From assembly GCA_024742575.1 (NCBI GenBank), contig JANSYF010000035.1, positions 1 to 37,107 of the forward strand: 37,107 bases of DNA, read 5' to 3'. This document shows positions 1 through 7,668 of this stretch, in pieces. The notes beneath the pieces are model-generated. The model saw only the letters and a program-made list of their open reading frames with translations, was not told where the DNA came from and did not search any database. This DNA is from Paracoccaceae bacterium (GTDB lineage Bacteria > Pseudomonadota > Alphaproteobacteria > Rhodobacterales > Rhodobacteraceae). Made by a program: the position numbers and the translations under genes. The stretch's first letter is position 1. Each line of letters starts with the position of its first letter.

Positions 1-130
1 CGTCGCGGATGAACTTCTTGTGGCGCTTGATCATGCCGTGGCGTTTGCCAGCCTGACCTGCCTTGATGCGGCCCGTGGCCGTCACCTTGAACCGCTTTTT
101 GCAGCTCGACTTTGTCTTCATCTTCGGCAT
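1..130 (-). CDS. rpmI: 50S ribosomal protein L35, N-terminal part
   Basis: The first 43 codons of ribosomal protein L35, a small basic protein of the large ribosomal subunit; the gene runs off the left edge of the window, so its C-terminus is missing. The translation begins [20 protein letters not shown] and continues with the family-typical stretch [13 protein letters not shown], rich in Lys and Arg. Full-length L35 is about 65 residues. The ATG is preceded by GGAGACGGAA, a strong Shine-Dalgarno sequence. A residue of note is Cys10, where many homologues have Ala. In most bacteria rpmI is followed by rplT (L20); that gene would lie outside this window. A good promoter lies just upstream, so rpmI is probably the first gene of its transcript here. 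Confidence 0.95.
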   Translation of the reverse strand, partial: MPKMKTKSSCKKRFKVTATGRIKAGQAGKRHGMIKRHKKFIRD

Positions 131-207
131 TTCCGTCTCCTGTCATTGGGTCGGTGTGCGCGCGACTCGGTATGCCAATTCGACCGGCCGCACGGGGTAG
201 AGCGCGC

Positions 208-236
208 CGTATAGGCGGGCTTTTCGGGCAATGCAA
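208..236 (-). promoter_or_regulatory. Predicted sigma-70 promoter of rpmI
   Basis: On the minus strand the -35 hexamer TTGCAT (231-236) and the -10 hexamer TATACG (208-213) are separated by exactly 17 bases, about 80 bases upstream of the rpmI start. It is a near-consensus housekeeping promoter and fits rpmI as the head of its operon. Identified by eye only. Confidence 0.55.
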
Positions 237-241
237 CTGAT

Positions 242-1123
242 TCAGAGCAGGCTATCCGGGATTTTCTGCTCTGCCGCCGTGTTGGCGCGTCGGAAGACCA
301 AGGTCACACAGGTCGACACGATCACGATGAACAGTGAATAGAGCACGGGCACCGCCATAATCGCCTGCGCCTCTGCCCCCTGAAAGGTGAAGACGATGAT
401 CGCAATCGCCAGCGGCCCGTTCTGGATGCCCGTCTCAAGCGCCACAGTCCGCGCATTGCGAGGATGCAGCCGCAGGGCGCGGGCAAAAAGATAGCCGATG
501 GTGATCCCGAACAGCCCCAGACCAATCGACGCGATATAAGTGGCCGACGTGGTTTCCAGAAGGAACTGCCAGTTGCGGGGAATCCAGCTGACCATCAGGA
601 ACAGGATAAAGAACAGCGCCAGCGCAGAGCCAAAGAACTCTGTCACCGCGCCCACATTCGCGCTCAGCTTCCGCAAGACCATCCCGATGGCGACCGGAAC
701 AAGCAGCAGAACCAGAGTCGCGATAATATTCTCGCGCGGGATCTCGAGATTTAGCGCCGAAGCATAGAGCACCAGCACCAGCGGGATCATGACGACTCCG
801 GTCACTGTCGATGTGACAGTCATCAAAACCGAAAGGGCCAGATTGCCTTTTGAGAAGTATGTAAAAATGTTCGACGTGGTCCCACCCGGCATGCAGGCCA
901 TGATGAGAATTCCCAAAGCGATTGTTTCCGGCACGACAAGGAAAGTCGCCAACAGAAAGCCGATCAGAGGCATGAACCCGTATTGCGAGATCACCCCGAT
1001 TGCGAGACCGTAAGGTCGCTTAAGAGCGAGGTAGAAGTCACGCGGGGTGAGTGACGCACCCATGCCCAGCATGATAACAAAGATCATTAGCGCCAGCAGC
1101 GCTTGTTCGAAGGCTCCAACCAT
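242..1123 (-). CDS. Bile acid:sodium symporter (BASS) family transporter
   Basis: A 293-residue inner-membrane protein made almost wholly of hydrophobic helices (about nine or ten). It looks like the BASS/SBF family (NTCP/ASBT-like), secondary transporters that move organic anions together with Na+. Family-like features include the short amphipathic N-terminus, the ACMPGGTTSNIFTYFSKG stretch near residues 81-98 (a crossover-helix motif containing Pro-Gly-Gly and Asn) and ALETGIQNGPLAIAI near residues 228-242, which matches the conserved E(T)GxQN element of the second repeat. The natural substrate cannot be told: BASS proteins carry bile acids, pyruvate, pantothenate and other carboxylates. 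It starts only 5 bases after the fadD stop, so the two genes are probably one operon, which hints at a carboxylic acid that is then activated to a CoA thioester. Confidence 0.85.
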   Translation of the reverse strand: MVGAFEQALLALMIFVIMLGMGASLTPRDFYLALKRPYGLAIGVISQYGFMPLIGFLLATFLVVPETIALGILIMACMPGGTTSNIFTYFSKGNLALSVLMTVTSTVTGVVMIPLVLVLYASALNLEIPRENIIATLVLLLVPVAIGMVLRKLSANVGAVTEFFGSALALFFILFLMVSWIPRNWQFLLETTSATYIASIGLGLFGITIGYLFARALRLHPRNARTVALETGIQNGPLAIAIIVFTFQGAEAQAIMAVPVLYSLFIVIVSTCVTLVFRRANTAAEQKIPDSLL

Positions 1124-1128
1124 TCCGC

Positions 1129-2850
1129 TTACTCCGCTGCGATGCGGGCCAGCTCTTCGGCGCGCAGATCTTTTCTAAGGATTTTGCCGACATTCGATTT
1201 CGGCAACTCATCTCGAAATTCGACCCGCTTGGGTACCTTATAGGCGGTCATGTGCGCTTTGCAGTGGGCGCGGATGTCCGCTTCTGTCAGCCCAGTATCA
1301 CGTTTGACGACGTAGGCTTTGACAGCCTCACCCGTCCCTTCGTCGGGCACACCAATCACCGCCGACTCCAATATGCCGGGATGCTGGGCAAGGCAGTCTT
1401 CGACTTCGTTCGGGTAGACGTTGAAGCCGGACACAACCACCATGTCCTTTTTACGGTCGACGATGCGGAAATATCCATCCGGGTCCATGACGCCGATATC
1501 CCCGGTCAGGAACCATCTGTCCCGCAGGGCATGTGCCGTTTCCTCGGGTTTGTTCCAGTATCCGGCCATGATCTGCGGGCCTTTGGCAGCGATCTCTCCG
1601 GTTTGGCCTTGGGGAACCGGGTTCCCTGCTTCATCAAGACAAACAACCATTGTTCCGGGTACAGGAATCCCGATTGAGCCGTCTCGCGTCTTGCCGAGTG
1701 GGTTGAATGTCAGCACAGGCGAGGTTTCTGTCAGGCCATATCCCTGCAAGACTGACTTGCCCGTGATGCCCTCCCATTTCTGCGCAACGGCTGCCTGCAA
1801 GGCCATGCCGCCAGCCGATGAGAATTTAAGGTGTTTCGGCGGGCTGTCGGTGAACCAGACTTCATTCGTCAGCCCATTGAACAGCGTGTTCACACCGCTC
1901 ATCCAAGTGATCTTGTAGTTCTCAAACGCCCTCTTGAGGTTCGACAAAGGACGCGGGTTAGGGATCAGGATGTTGCGTGCACCCAGCCAATAGAACGCCA
2001 GCATGTTCACCGTGAACGCGAAGATGTGGTAGAGCGGCAGCGCGGTCAGGGCGATCTCCTTGCCCTTTTCCACGCCTTCCAGCATCTCCATCGTCTGTTC
2101 CATGTTCATGATCAGATTGGCATGGGTCAGCATCGCGCCTTTGGCCACACCTGTGGTGCCACCAGTATACTGCAGACAGGCCACGTCGTGTGCATCGACG
2201 CTCTGTGTGTAGACATCCGCCTCGATCCGTTCGCGCTGCATGTGATCGCGCCCGGCAGTCACAGCTTCGGGAAAGCGGATATGGGCGACATCAATTGGTT
2301 TGACGGATTTATCCCAATGCTTTTGCACCAATCCTACAATGCCTCGGGGCAAGCTAGGCAAGAATTCCGCCACACGAGTCACGATGATGTTGGGGATCGG
2401 GTGGCCTTGCGTCGCCGCCGGGATTTTATCGGCGAACATATCCACGATCACCAGCGCATGCGGTTCCGCATCGGTGAACTGCTTGGCCATCTCGTCTGCC
2501 GTATAAAGCGGGTTAACGTTAACAAGGATGCAACCCGCTTTCAGTATTCCAAACGCGGCCACCGGGAACGACAGACAGTTCGGCATCTGAAGCGCGACGC
2601 GATCGCCTTGGTTCAAGCCTGCCACCTCGCGCAGGTAGACGGCAAAGGCGTCGGACATCTCGTCCACCTGCTGAAAACTCAGCGTGCCATTCATGCCGTT
2701 CGGAAGACAAGTTGTGAATGCCGGTGCATCGCCAAATGTGCTCGAAACCGAACGGATCAAGTCCGCCAACGTACGATACGATGCAGTGTCAATGTCCTTT
2801 CGGACCGTCGGACCGTAAAACGCCGTCCAGGGACGTGCCTCTCCCGTCAT
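1129..2850 (-). CDS. fadD: Long-chain fatty acid-CoA ligase
   Basis: An acyl-CoA synthetase of the ANL (adenylate-forming) superfamily, 573 residues. It would activate a fatty acid to acyl-AMP and then acyl-CoA for beta-oxidation or lipid synthesis. Visible signatures are the AMP-binding loop YTGGTTGVAKGAM, the GYGLTETSPV motif, the hinge region TGDIGVMDPDGYFRIVDRKK, and the C-terminal PKSNVGKILRKDLR with the conserved adenylation Lys. The length suits FadD. I chose the ATG at 2850 because GGAGGAGAACGGC stands right before it; an in-frame ATG seven codons earlier (2871) lacks a comparable ribosome-binding site. The 126-base gap upstream probably holds its promoter. The BASS transporter follows after 5 bases. 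Other carboxylate-CoA ligases share the same signatures, so the chain length is an inference. Confidence 0.92.
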   Translation of the reverse strand: MTGEARPWTAFYGPTVRKDIDTASYRTLADLIRSVSSTFGDAPAFTTCLPNGMNGTLSFQQVDEMSDAFAVYLREVAGLNQGDRVALQMPNCLSFPVAAFGILKAGCILVNVNPLYTADEMAKQFTDAEPHALVIVDMFADKIPAATQGHPIPNIIVTRVAEFLPSLPRGIVGLVQKHWDKSVKPIDVAHIRFPEAVTAGRDHMQRERIEADVYTQSVDAHDVACLQYTGGTTGVAKGAMLTHANLIMNMEQTMEMLEGVEKGKEIALTALPLYHIFAFTVNMLAFYWLGARNILIPNPRPLSNLKRAFENYKITWMSGVNTLFNGLTNEVWFTDSPPKHLKFSSAGGMALQAAVAQKWEGITGKSVLQGYGLTETSPVLTFNPLGKTRDGSIGIPVPGTMVVCLDEAGNPVPQGQTGEIAAKGPQIMAGYWNKPEETAHALRDRWFLTGDIGVMDPDGYFRIVDRKKDMVVVSGFNVYPNEVEDCLAQHPGILESAVIGVPDEGTGEAVKAYVVKRDTGLTEADIRAHCKAHMTAYKVPKRVEFRDELPKSNVGKILRKDLRAEELARIAAE

Positions 2851-2976
2851 GCCGTTCTCCTCCCAATGCATCGCCCGACCGCCTCCACGATCCGGGCAAT
2901 GTGTTTCAGAGAAGTGCTAAAGGCATCTTCAACATTGATCTATAGTGATCGAACGTCACAAAGCCCATCAATCCAG

Positions 2977-3198
2977 TCAGGTCAGGGTCTGTAGAACCCG
3001 TGCGACAACCGCTGGAATGGCCTCGATCGAATACCCGCCCGGTTTATTTGAAATCGCCCAAACCAGCATAGTGCCTGCGACCATCAAGCTGATCGTGGCA
3101 ATCCGCGGCCTTTCGCCCTTCGAGACGGATGATACGACCGCGGGGATGGACAACACCCCAAGCCCGAGGCCGATAACAAAAAGCGTGTCAGGATCCAT
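2977..3198 (-). CDS. Small two-helix membrane protein
   Basis: A 73-residue protein with two likely membrane helices, residues about 5-24 and 33-50, separated by a short basic loop (SKGERPR), and a soluble tail containing KPGGYSIEAIPAVVARV. I recall similar short proteins next to pyk in Rhodobacterales, but no function is known to me. The ATG is preceded by GGAGCAGGTCATT, a good Shine-Dalgarno. It follows pyk by 35 bases on the same strand and is probably co-transcribed with it. Base composition and translation look like a real gene, not a shadow frame. Confidence 0.75.
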   Translation of the reverse strand: MDPDTLFVIGLGLGVLSIPAVVSSVSKGERPRIATISLMVAGTMLVWAISNKPGGYSIEAIPAVVARVLQTLT

Positions 3199-3233
3199 AA
3201 TGACCTGCTCCCACTGGTTACACGTGGGACAGA

Positions 3234-4682
3234 TTACTCCGGATCGGTGTTGTAGATCAAACGTTCGTCACAAGGAGCCACACGAAGAATATTCGTTGTC
3301 CCCGGCGTGTTGAACGGCACACCAGCGGTCACGAGGATTTGGTCCGTCGGTTCTTCTGCATAGCCCCCGGCGCGTGCCGCGCGTGCCGCGTTGACCACGG
3401 CCTGTTTGAAACGCTCAAGCTCACCAGTGATCACGCAATTCGTGCCCCACGTCAAAGCGAGGCGCCGAGCCGTTCCGATGTGGCTGGTCATCGCGATGAT
3501 TGGAACACGCGGGCGTTCGCGTGCCGTCAAAAGAGCCGTTGTACCGGAAGACGTGAAACAGCAGATTGCCTTGATGTCCGTGGTTTCCGCAATCTCGCGC
3601 GCGGCGGCCACAATGCCATCCGCAACAGTGGCCCGTTTGGCCACACGCGATGCTTCCATGATCTCGGTATAGGTCGGATCGCTTTCCACCTCGATTGCGA
3701 CGTTGTTCATCGTTGTTACAGCTTCGATCGGATAGGAACCTGCCGCCGATTCAGCGGACAGCATGATTGCGTCCGACCCTTCGTAGATCGCAGTCGCAAC
3801 ATCCGACACTTCGGCACGTGTTGGCATAGGCGACTCGATCATCGATTCCAGCATCTGGGTCGCCACGATCACGGGCTTTGCGGCTGCGCGGCAGCGGCGG
3901 ATCAAACGCTTCTGGATCGGCGGCACGTTCTGCACAGGCAACTCGACACCCAGATCGCCTCGGGCGACCATGATACCATCGGACACTTCAAGGATTTCAT
4001 CGAAGGCTTTTACACCCGCAGGTTTTTCGATCTTCGACAGGATCGCCGCGCGACCTTTGCACAATTCGCGCGCTTCGATCACGTCCTGCGCGCGCTGCAC
4101 AAAGCTGAGAGCGAGCCAATCTACGCCAAGATCAGCCACGAACTCCAAATCTCCACGGTCTTTTTCAGACAAAGCCGCCAGCGGCAGAACCACGTCGGGA
4201 ACGTTCACGCCCTTACGGTTGGAAATCGTTCCACCAGTAATGACAATGCAATCCGCGAAATCCTTGCCACAGCCTTCGACCTTGAGCCGAATTTTCCCAT
4301 CGTTCACCAAGAGGTGCGCGCCCGGCTCCAGTGCTGCGAAAATCTCGGGATGCGGAAGCGTAACACGATCGATCGAGCCTTCTTCGTCGGCCAGATCAAG
4401 CCGGAACGCAGCGCCTTCGACCAATTCTTCTTCACCATTGGCGAATACGCCCACACGGAGTTTCGGCCCCTGCAGGTCGGCCAGAATGCCAATTGTGCTG
4501 TCCAGGTCCTTTTCCACCTGCCGGATGATGGCATGACGTTCAGCGATCTCGGCATGACTGCCGTGGCTCATATTGAGGCGGAAGACATCTGCCCCAGCCT
4601 CGTGCAAGGCCCGGATCATTTCATAGCTGCTTGACGCTGGGCCAAGCGTGGCCACGATTTTTACACTCCGCAAACGTCTCAT
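3234..4682 (-). CDS. pyk: Pyruvate kinase
   Basis: Pyruvate kinase converts phosphoenolpyruvate and ADP to pyruvate and ATP, the last step of lower glycolysis (and of the Entner-Doudoroff route common in this order). The 482-residue product has the family motifs: RLNMSHG at 35-41, ADLQGPKLRVG at about 68-78, LSKIEKPAG with the catalytic Lys217 and Glu219, MVARGDLGVE at 238-247 and ATQMLESM at 274-281. The C-terminal regulatory domain is present, including CFTSSGTTALL. Length is normal. The start is the first ATG after GAAGGACGG. The gene is transcribed away from the amidohydrolase gene; the 178-base divergent region contains a possible promoter and a palindromic GTTACCGCTAAC element that resembles sites before pckA. 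Confidence 0.97.
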   Translation of the reverse strand: MRRLRSVKIVATLGPASSSYEMIRALHEAGADVFRLNMSHGSHAEIAERHAIIRQVEKDLDSTIGILADLQGPKLRVGVFANGEEELVEGAAFRLDLADEEGSIDRVTLPHPEIFAALEPGAHLLVNDGKIRLKVEGCGKDFADCIVITGGTISNRKGVNVPDVVLPLAALSEKDRGDLEFVADLGVDWLALSFVQRAQDVIEARELCKGRAAILSKIEKPAGVKAFDEILEVSDGIMVARGDLGVELPVQNVPPIQKRLIRRCRAAAKPVIVATQMLESMIESPMPTRAEVSDVATAIYEGSDAIMLSAESAAGSYPIEAVTTMNNVAIEVESDPTYTEIMEASRVAKRATVADGIVAAAREIAETTDIKAICCFTSSGTTALLTARERPRVPIIAMTSHIGTARRLALTWGTNCVITGELERFKQAVVNAARAARAGGYAEEPTDQILVTAGVPFNTPGTTNILRVAPCDERLIYNTDPE

Positions 4683-4729
4683 TGTGGATTCCGTCCTTCA
4701 CCTGTGTTCTGGCGATTCATGTGTTGGTC

Positions 4730-4758
4730 ATAGCACACGTCCACCGCGCGTTCGGCAA
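4730..4758 (-). promoter_or_regulatory. Possible pyk promoter
   Basis: On the minus strand TTGCCG (4753-4758) and TGCTAT (4730-4735) are 17 bases apart and about 50 bases upstream of the pyk start. The -35 matches consensus at four of six positions, the -10 only at three, so this is tentative. Confidence 0.3.
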
Positions 4759-4772
4759 GATGGCGCGACCAT

Positions 4773-4784
4773 GTTACCGCTAAC
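4773..4784. promoter_or_regulatory. LacI-type operator-like palindrome upstream of pyk
   Basis: GTTACCGCTAAC is a 12-base near-perfect inverted repeat: the left half GTTACC differs from the complement of the right half (GTTAGC) at one base. A central CG flanked by TTA/TAA arms is the usual shape of LacI/GalR-family operators. It lies in the pyk upstream region, above the candidate -35. Its right half GCTAAC is also present in the elements before pckA. Confidence 0.4.
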
Positions 4785-4860
4785 TTCTGGTTTGGGTTAT
4801 TGCCCATTTCCATTTCCGGCGCAACTCAAGTATCTGATGCGCCCGGGAGATCACACACCT

Positions 4861-5598
4861 ATGACATATGCCCCATTTTTTGTGCATGGAGCGAACCGAT
4901 CCACACGCTGGCTGATCACCTGTGATCACGCAACAAACATAGTACCACCGGATCTTGGTGGCTCACTCGGCCTGCCTGATGCCGACATGTCGCGGCATAT
5001 CGCCTTTGATCCCGGCGCCGCCGGTGTCAGCCTAGCCTTGGCAGATGCCTTGGGCGGCACTGCGATCCTGTCGAACTATTCCCGTCTGGTGATTGACCCG
5101 AACCGTGGCGAAGACGATCCGACCCTATTGATGCAGCTCTATGACGGGTCGGTGATTCCGGGCAATCGCAACGCGGACGCAGCAGAAAAGGCCCGCAGAT
5201 TGCAAGCGTACCACCGCCCCTATCACGACGCTCTTGCCGCGCTCGCTGCGCGCCGCGACGATACGGTGATCGTGGCGATCCATTCGTTCACCCGACAGCT
5301 CAAAGCGCGGCCAAGCCGCCCATGGCATGTCGGGATTCTGCACGCATATGATCGCCGCTTGTCTGATCCGCTGATCGCGGCATTGGAGGCGGAACCCGAT
5401 CTGGTTGTCGGACGAAACGAACCCTACCCCGGCCATCTGCCCGGCGATGCAATTGATCGCCACGCCTTGCATCACGGCCGCCTGAACACACTTATCGAAT
5501 TGCGCAACGACCTGATCGCCACCGAAGCGACCCAAGCGGGATGGGGCGCACGCCTTGCTCCGATGTTGCAAGCGGCACTGGCACAGGTGACGGACTAA
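4861..5598 (+). CDS. N-formylglutamate amidohydrolase family protein
   Basis: A 245-residue soluble enzyme of the N-formylglutamate amidohydrolase family (FGase, HutG-like), zinc-dependent hydrolases of N-formyl or related amides. Family blocks that can be seen are LITCDHATNIVPP near the N-terminus, HIAFDPGAAGVSLALA, SNYSRLVIDPNRGEDDP, the IVAIHSFTRQ stretch and a late HALHHGRLNTLIELR. The first His block and the later Glu/His residues are the probable metal ligands by family analogy. I start at 4861; GGGAG lies 11 bases upstream, and an in-frame ATG at 4837 is the alternative. There is no histidine-utilisation gene nearby, so a role in histidine breakdown is not supported; instead it is followed 17 bases later by a DUF1244 gene. 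The true substrate is unknown. Confidence 0.88.
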   Translation: MTYAPFFVHGANRSTRWLITCDHATNIVPPDLGGSLGLPDADMSRHIAFDPGAAGVSLALADALGGTAILSNYSRLVIDPNRGEDDPTLLMQLYDGSVIPGNRNADAAEKARRLQAYHRPYHDALAALAARRDDTVIVAIHSFTRQLKARPSRPWHVGILHAYDRRLSDPLIAALEAEPDLVVGRNEPYPGHLPGDAIDRHALHHGRLNTLIELRNDLIATEATQAGWGARLAPMLQAALAQVTD

Positions 5599-5615
5599 AC
5601 CGGAGGAAACCCCAC

Positions 5616-5933
5616 ATGGACAACCAGACCCAACTTGAAATTGAAGCAGCCGCGTTTCGCCGTTTGCGACAGCACCTAATTGAGGATCGGCCTGACGTGC
5701 AGAATATCGACATGATGAACCTGACCGGGTTCTGCCGGAATTGCCTAAGCCGCTGGTACCAAGAAGCCGCAAACGAGCACGGAATCGACATGGACAAGGA
5801 CGCGGGACGCGAGGCATTCTACGGCATGCCGATGTCGGAATGGAAAGCCCGTTACCAAACCGAAGCAAGCGATGCCCAGAAAGCCGCTTTCGATGTTGCA
5901 TTCAAAGAGAACGTTACCGACAAAGACGGATGA
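5616..5933 (+). CDS. DUF1244 domain-containing protein
   Basis: A 105-residue soluble acidic protein of the DUF1244 family, function unknown. The hallmark block is MMNLTGFCRNCLSRWYQEAA with two Cys three residues apart (CRNC), followed by GREAFYGMPMSEWKARYQ. The CxxC pair suggests a metal or redox role, but this is inference. The start ATG is preceded by GGAGGAAACCCCAC, a strong ribosome-binding site; the open frame extends further 5' but without a better start. It sits 17 bases after the amidohydrolase gene and is followed by a hairpin terminator, so the pair forms a short operon. Confidence 0.88.
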   Translation: MDNQTQLEIEAAAFRRLRQHLIEDRPDVQNIDMMNLTGFCRNCLSRWYQEAANEHGIDMDKDAGREAFYGMPMSEWKARYQTEASDAQKAAFDVAFKENVTDKDG

Positions 5934-5941
5934 CGCAAGAG

Positions 5942-5973
5942 GCAGGGCGATGCGTCAACGCATCGCCTGCTTT
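5942..5973 (+). terminator. Intrinsic terminator after the DUF1244 gene
   Basis: A stem of about 12 base pairs (5942-5954 with 5959-5970, one bulged G) closes on the four-base loop TCAA and is followed by TTTAAT. It lies 8 bases past the DUF1244 stop and just before the convergent PduO-type gene, where it separates the two transcripts. The T tract is short. Confidence 0.6.
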
Positions 5974-5994
5974 AATCAACAACGACGATCCGCC

Positions 5995-6567
5995 TTAGCG
6001 AGTCGCCCCCGGCACCCAAAGAACATCTGCCTTGCCGTCATCATTTGCGATTCGAGCCGCTACGAAGAACCAATCGCTGAGCCGGTTGAGGTACTTGACC
6101 GCATCAGGGTTCGCGCTTTCCATCGTCGCAAGCTCTACCGTAAGACGCTCAGCCCGGCGCGCCACGGTACGGCACTGATGTAAGTAAGCGGACAGTGGCG
6201 TTCCACCTGGCAGGATAAAGCTGCGCAACGGCTCCAGCTTGGCGTTCATCGCGTCGATCTCGGATTCGAGCCGTTTCACCTGTGACGCAACGATGCGCAG
6301 AGGCGTGTATTCAGCATCGGCATCTTTTTCCATGTCAGGGCGACACAGATCAGCGCCTAGGTCGAACAAGTCATTCTGGATGCGTGAAAGCTGGGCGTCG
6401 ACTTCTCCGCTCGCCTGCAACCGCGCCACACCCACAATAGCGTTCAATTCGTCCACAGTACCGTATGCCGTGACACGCATCGAATGCTTCGCAACGCGCG
6501 CGCCATTGCCCAGCGCGGTTTCGCCGTCATCACCCGTTTTGGTATAGATTTTGTTCAATACGACCAT
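5995..6567 (-). CDS. pduO: PduO-type cob(I)alamin adenosyltransferase
   Basis: An ATP:cob(I)alamin adenosyltransferase of the PduO/MMAB family, 190 residues, which transfers the adenosyl group of ATP to cob(I)alamin to form adenosylcobalamin. The ATP-binding N-terminal motif KIYTKTGDDGETAL is intact (TGDDG at 11-15), as are the central RTVARRAER and the C-terminal signature LNRLSDWFFVAAR. Length is standard. The start ATG follows GGAGAGTGAACC. It begins 3 bases after the twin-TM gene stop, so the two are translationally close. Adenosylcobalamin is the cofactor of ethylmalonyl-CoA and methylmalonyl-CoA mutases, which fits the presence of mcd elsewhere in the window. Confidence 0.95.
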   Translation of the reverse strand: MVVLNKIYTKTGDDGETALGNGARVAKHSMRVTAYGTVDELNAIVGVARLQASGEVDAQLSRIQNDLFDLGADLCRPDMEKDADAEYTPLRIVASQVKRLESEIDAMNAKLEPLRSFILPGGTPLSAYLHQCRTVARRAERLTVELATMESANPDAVKYLNRLSDWFFVAARIANDDGKADVLWVPGATR

Positions 6568-6570
6568 GGT

Positions 6571-6771
6571 TCACTCTCCCCGCAACCAGACGAACAATAG
6601 GATCAGCATCACCGCCACAAACTGTGCAATGATCCGCCAGCGCATCGCCCTGTTGGCATATTTCTTGTTGAATTCCCCACCCTTGGCAAAGCTGCCGATG
6701 CCGAAAAACAGGATAGCCACTACCGCCAAACAGGCGATCGCGACGACAATGAACAACGGGTCTTGCAACAT
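6571..6771 (-). CDS. Twin transmembrane (HIG1-like) small protein
   Basis: A 66-residue protein with two membrane helices (about residues 5-25 and 46-62) joined by a basic hydrophilic loop KGGEFNKKYANRAMRWR. This layout resembles the HIG1-domain / 'twin transmembrane protein' family seen beside PduO-type adenosyltransferases in Rhodobacterales. HIG1 proteins of mitochondria act on respiratory complexes, but no role is known for these bacterial versions as far as I know. The ATG at 6771 is preceded by GGAAGACACTCCC; a longer reading with an earlier start has no ribosome-binding site. The stop is 3 bases before the adenosyltransferase start, indicating one operon. Confidence 0.8.
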   Translation of the reverse strand: MLQDPLFIVVAIACLAVVAILFFGIGSFAKGGEFNKKYANRAMRWRIIAQFVAVMLILLFVWLRGE

Positions 6772-6839
6772 GGGAGTGTCTTCCTTCGGTTGATGTTCCC
6801 GGGGATGTAGCCGTATCGCGCCGCAAAGCGAATGAAAAG

Positions 6840-7667
6840 TCAGCCTTTTGACAAAACCCAATCCAAGGCCCAGGTCGGCAGAAGGCGGCGGGCAATGGCC
6901 ATAGCGTGGGTCGGCGTCGTCACCCTGTACCGCGCCCGAGGTCGGTTGGTGTTCACAGCCTTAACAACAGCATCTGTCACCGCTGATGCAGGCCATTGCA
7001 TGCCAGAGCTGCCACCTTTCTTCAGCAAGTCGAGCAGCGATGCCTCATACTGCGACCGGCGTGGTGAAGATTCCCAATCGACCCACTTGTCGAATTGCGT
7101 AATCGCGTTTTTGCGAAAGTCAGTCTCGATCGGCCCCGGTTCGATAAGCACCACATGGATTCCAACTTCGGCCATCTCCATTCGCAAAACATCGGCATAT
7201 CCCTCAAGTGCGAATTTGGTCGCGACATATGGGCCCCGGTATTTCATACCAACGATGCCAAGAACTGACGAGTTGAACAGGATCCGCCCGTGACCTGCAC
7301 GGCGCATTGCAGGGATCAGATGCCGGTTCAGATCATGCCAACCAAGAAAATTCGCCTCGAATTGTGTGCGCATCCCTTCAGCGGGAATATCCTCCAACGG
7401 TCCAGGCAAAGCATAGGCCCCGTTGTGAAACACGACGTCCAAAGCGCCGTTTGTCACTTCCAAAACCGTCTTGGCGCATCGTGCGATGCTGGCGGGGTCT
7501 TCATAATCCAGTTGCGGGGCTGCGAACCCTTCAGCAACACGCGCGTCGCAATCCACTTGCGCCCGGCAAGACGCGAACACAATCCAGCCCAAAGCCTTGA
7601 GTCGCCGCGCGGTATCAAGACCAATACCGGAAGAACACCCGGTTATCAGAATGGTTTTCGATGTCAC
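6840..7667 (-). CDS. SDR family NAD(P)-dependent oxidoreductase
   Basis: A classical short-chain dehydrogenase/reductase of 275 residues. The cofactor motif TGCSSGIG is at residues 9-16, the structural NG of NGAYALPG is where NAG normally is, the catalytic Ser is in LFNSSVLGI and the catalytic YVATK gives Tyr and Lys four residues apart. EPGPIETDF follows, as in many members. The substrate cannot be read from sequence. The gene starts with GTG one base after the stop of the SH3-domain gene, so it is coupled to it and has no independent clear ribosome-binding site. 68 bases separate it from the twin-TM gene. Confidence 0.9.
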   Translation of the reverse strand: MTSKTILITGCSSGIGLDTARRLKALGWIVFASCRAQVDCDARVAEGFAAPQLDYEDPASIARCAKTVLEVTNGALDVVFHNGAYALPGPLEDIPAEGMRTQFEANFLGWHDLNRHLIPAMRRAGHGRILFNSSVLGIVGMKYRGPYVATKFALEGYADVLRMEMAEVGIHVVLIEPGPIETDFRKNAITQFDKWVDWESSPRRSQYEASLLDLLKKGGSSGMQWPASAVTDAVVKAVNTNRPRARYRVTTPTHAMAIARRLLPTWALDWVLSKG

Positions 7668-7668
7668 G

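Noticed and set aside
2513-2524. GTTAACGTTAAC palindrome as a possible operator or CtrA-type site
   Set aside because: It is inside fadD coding sequence (Val-Asn-Val-Asn), far from a promoter, and lacks the CtrA spacing TTAA-N7-TTAA.
2936-2960. GATC-containing near-palindrome before fadD as an FNR box
   Set aside because: The TTGAT and ATC half sites have the wrong spacing for FNR and no other regulator pattern was convincing.
1831-2994. A 387-codon open frame on the plus strand opposite fadD
   Set aside because: It lies fully antisense to a gene with clear family motifs, its translation is rich in His, Arg and Gln with no domain pattern, and it has no good ribosome-binding site. It is a by-product of GC-rich codon use.
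3339-4634. A 431-codon open frame on the plus strand opposite pyk
   Set aside because: Antisense shadow of pyruvate kinase; composition is Arg/His/Phe-rich and unlike any protein family I know.
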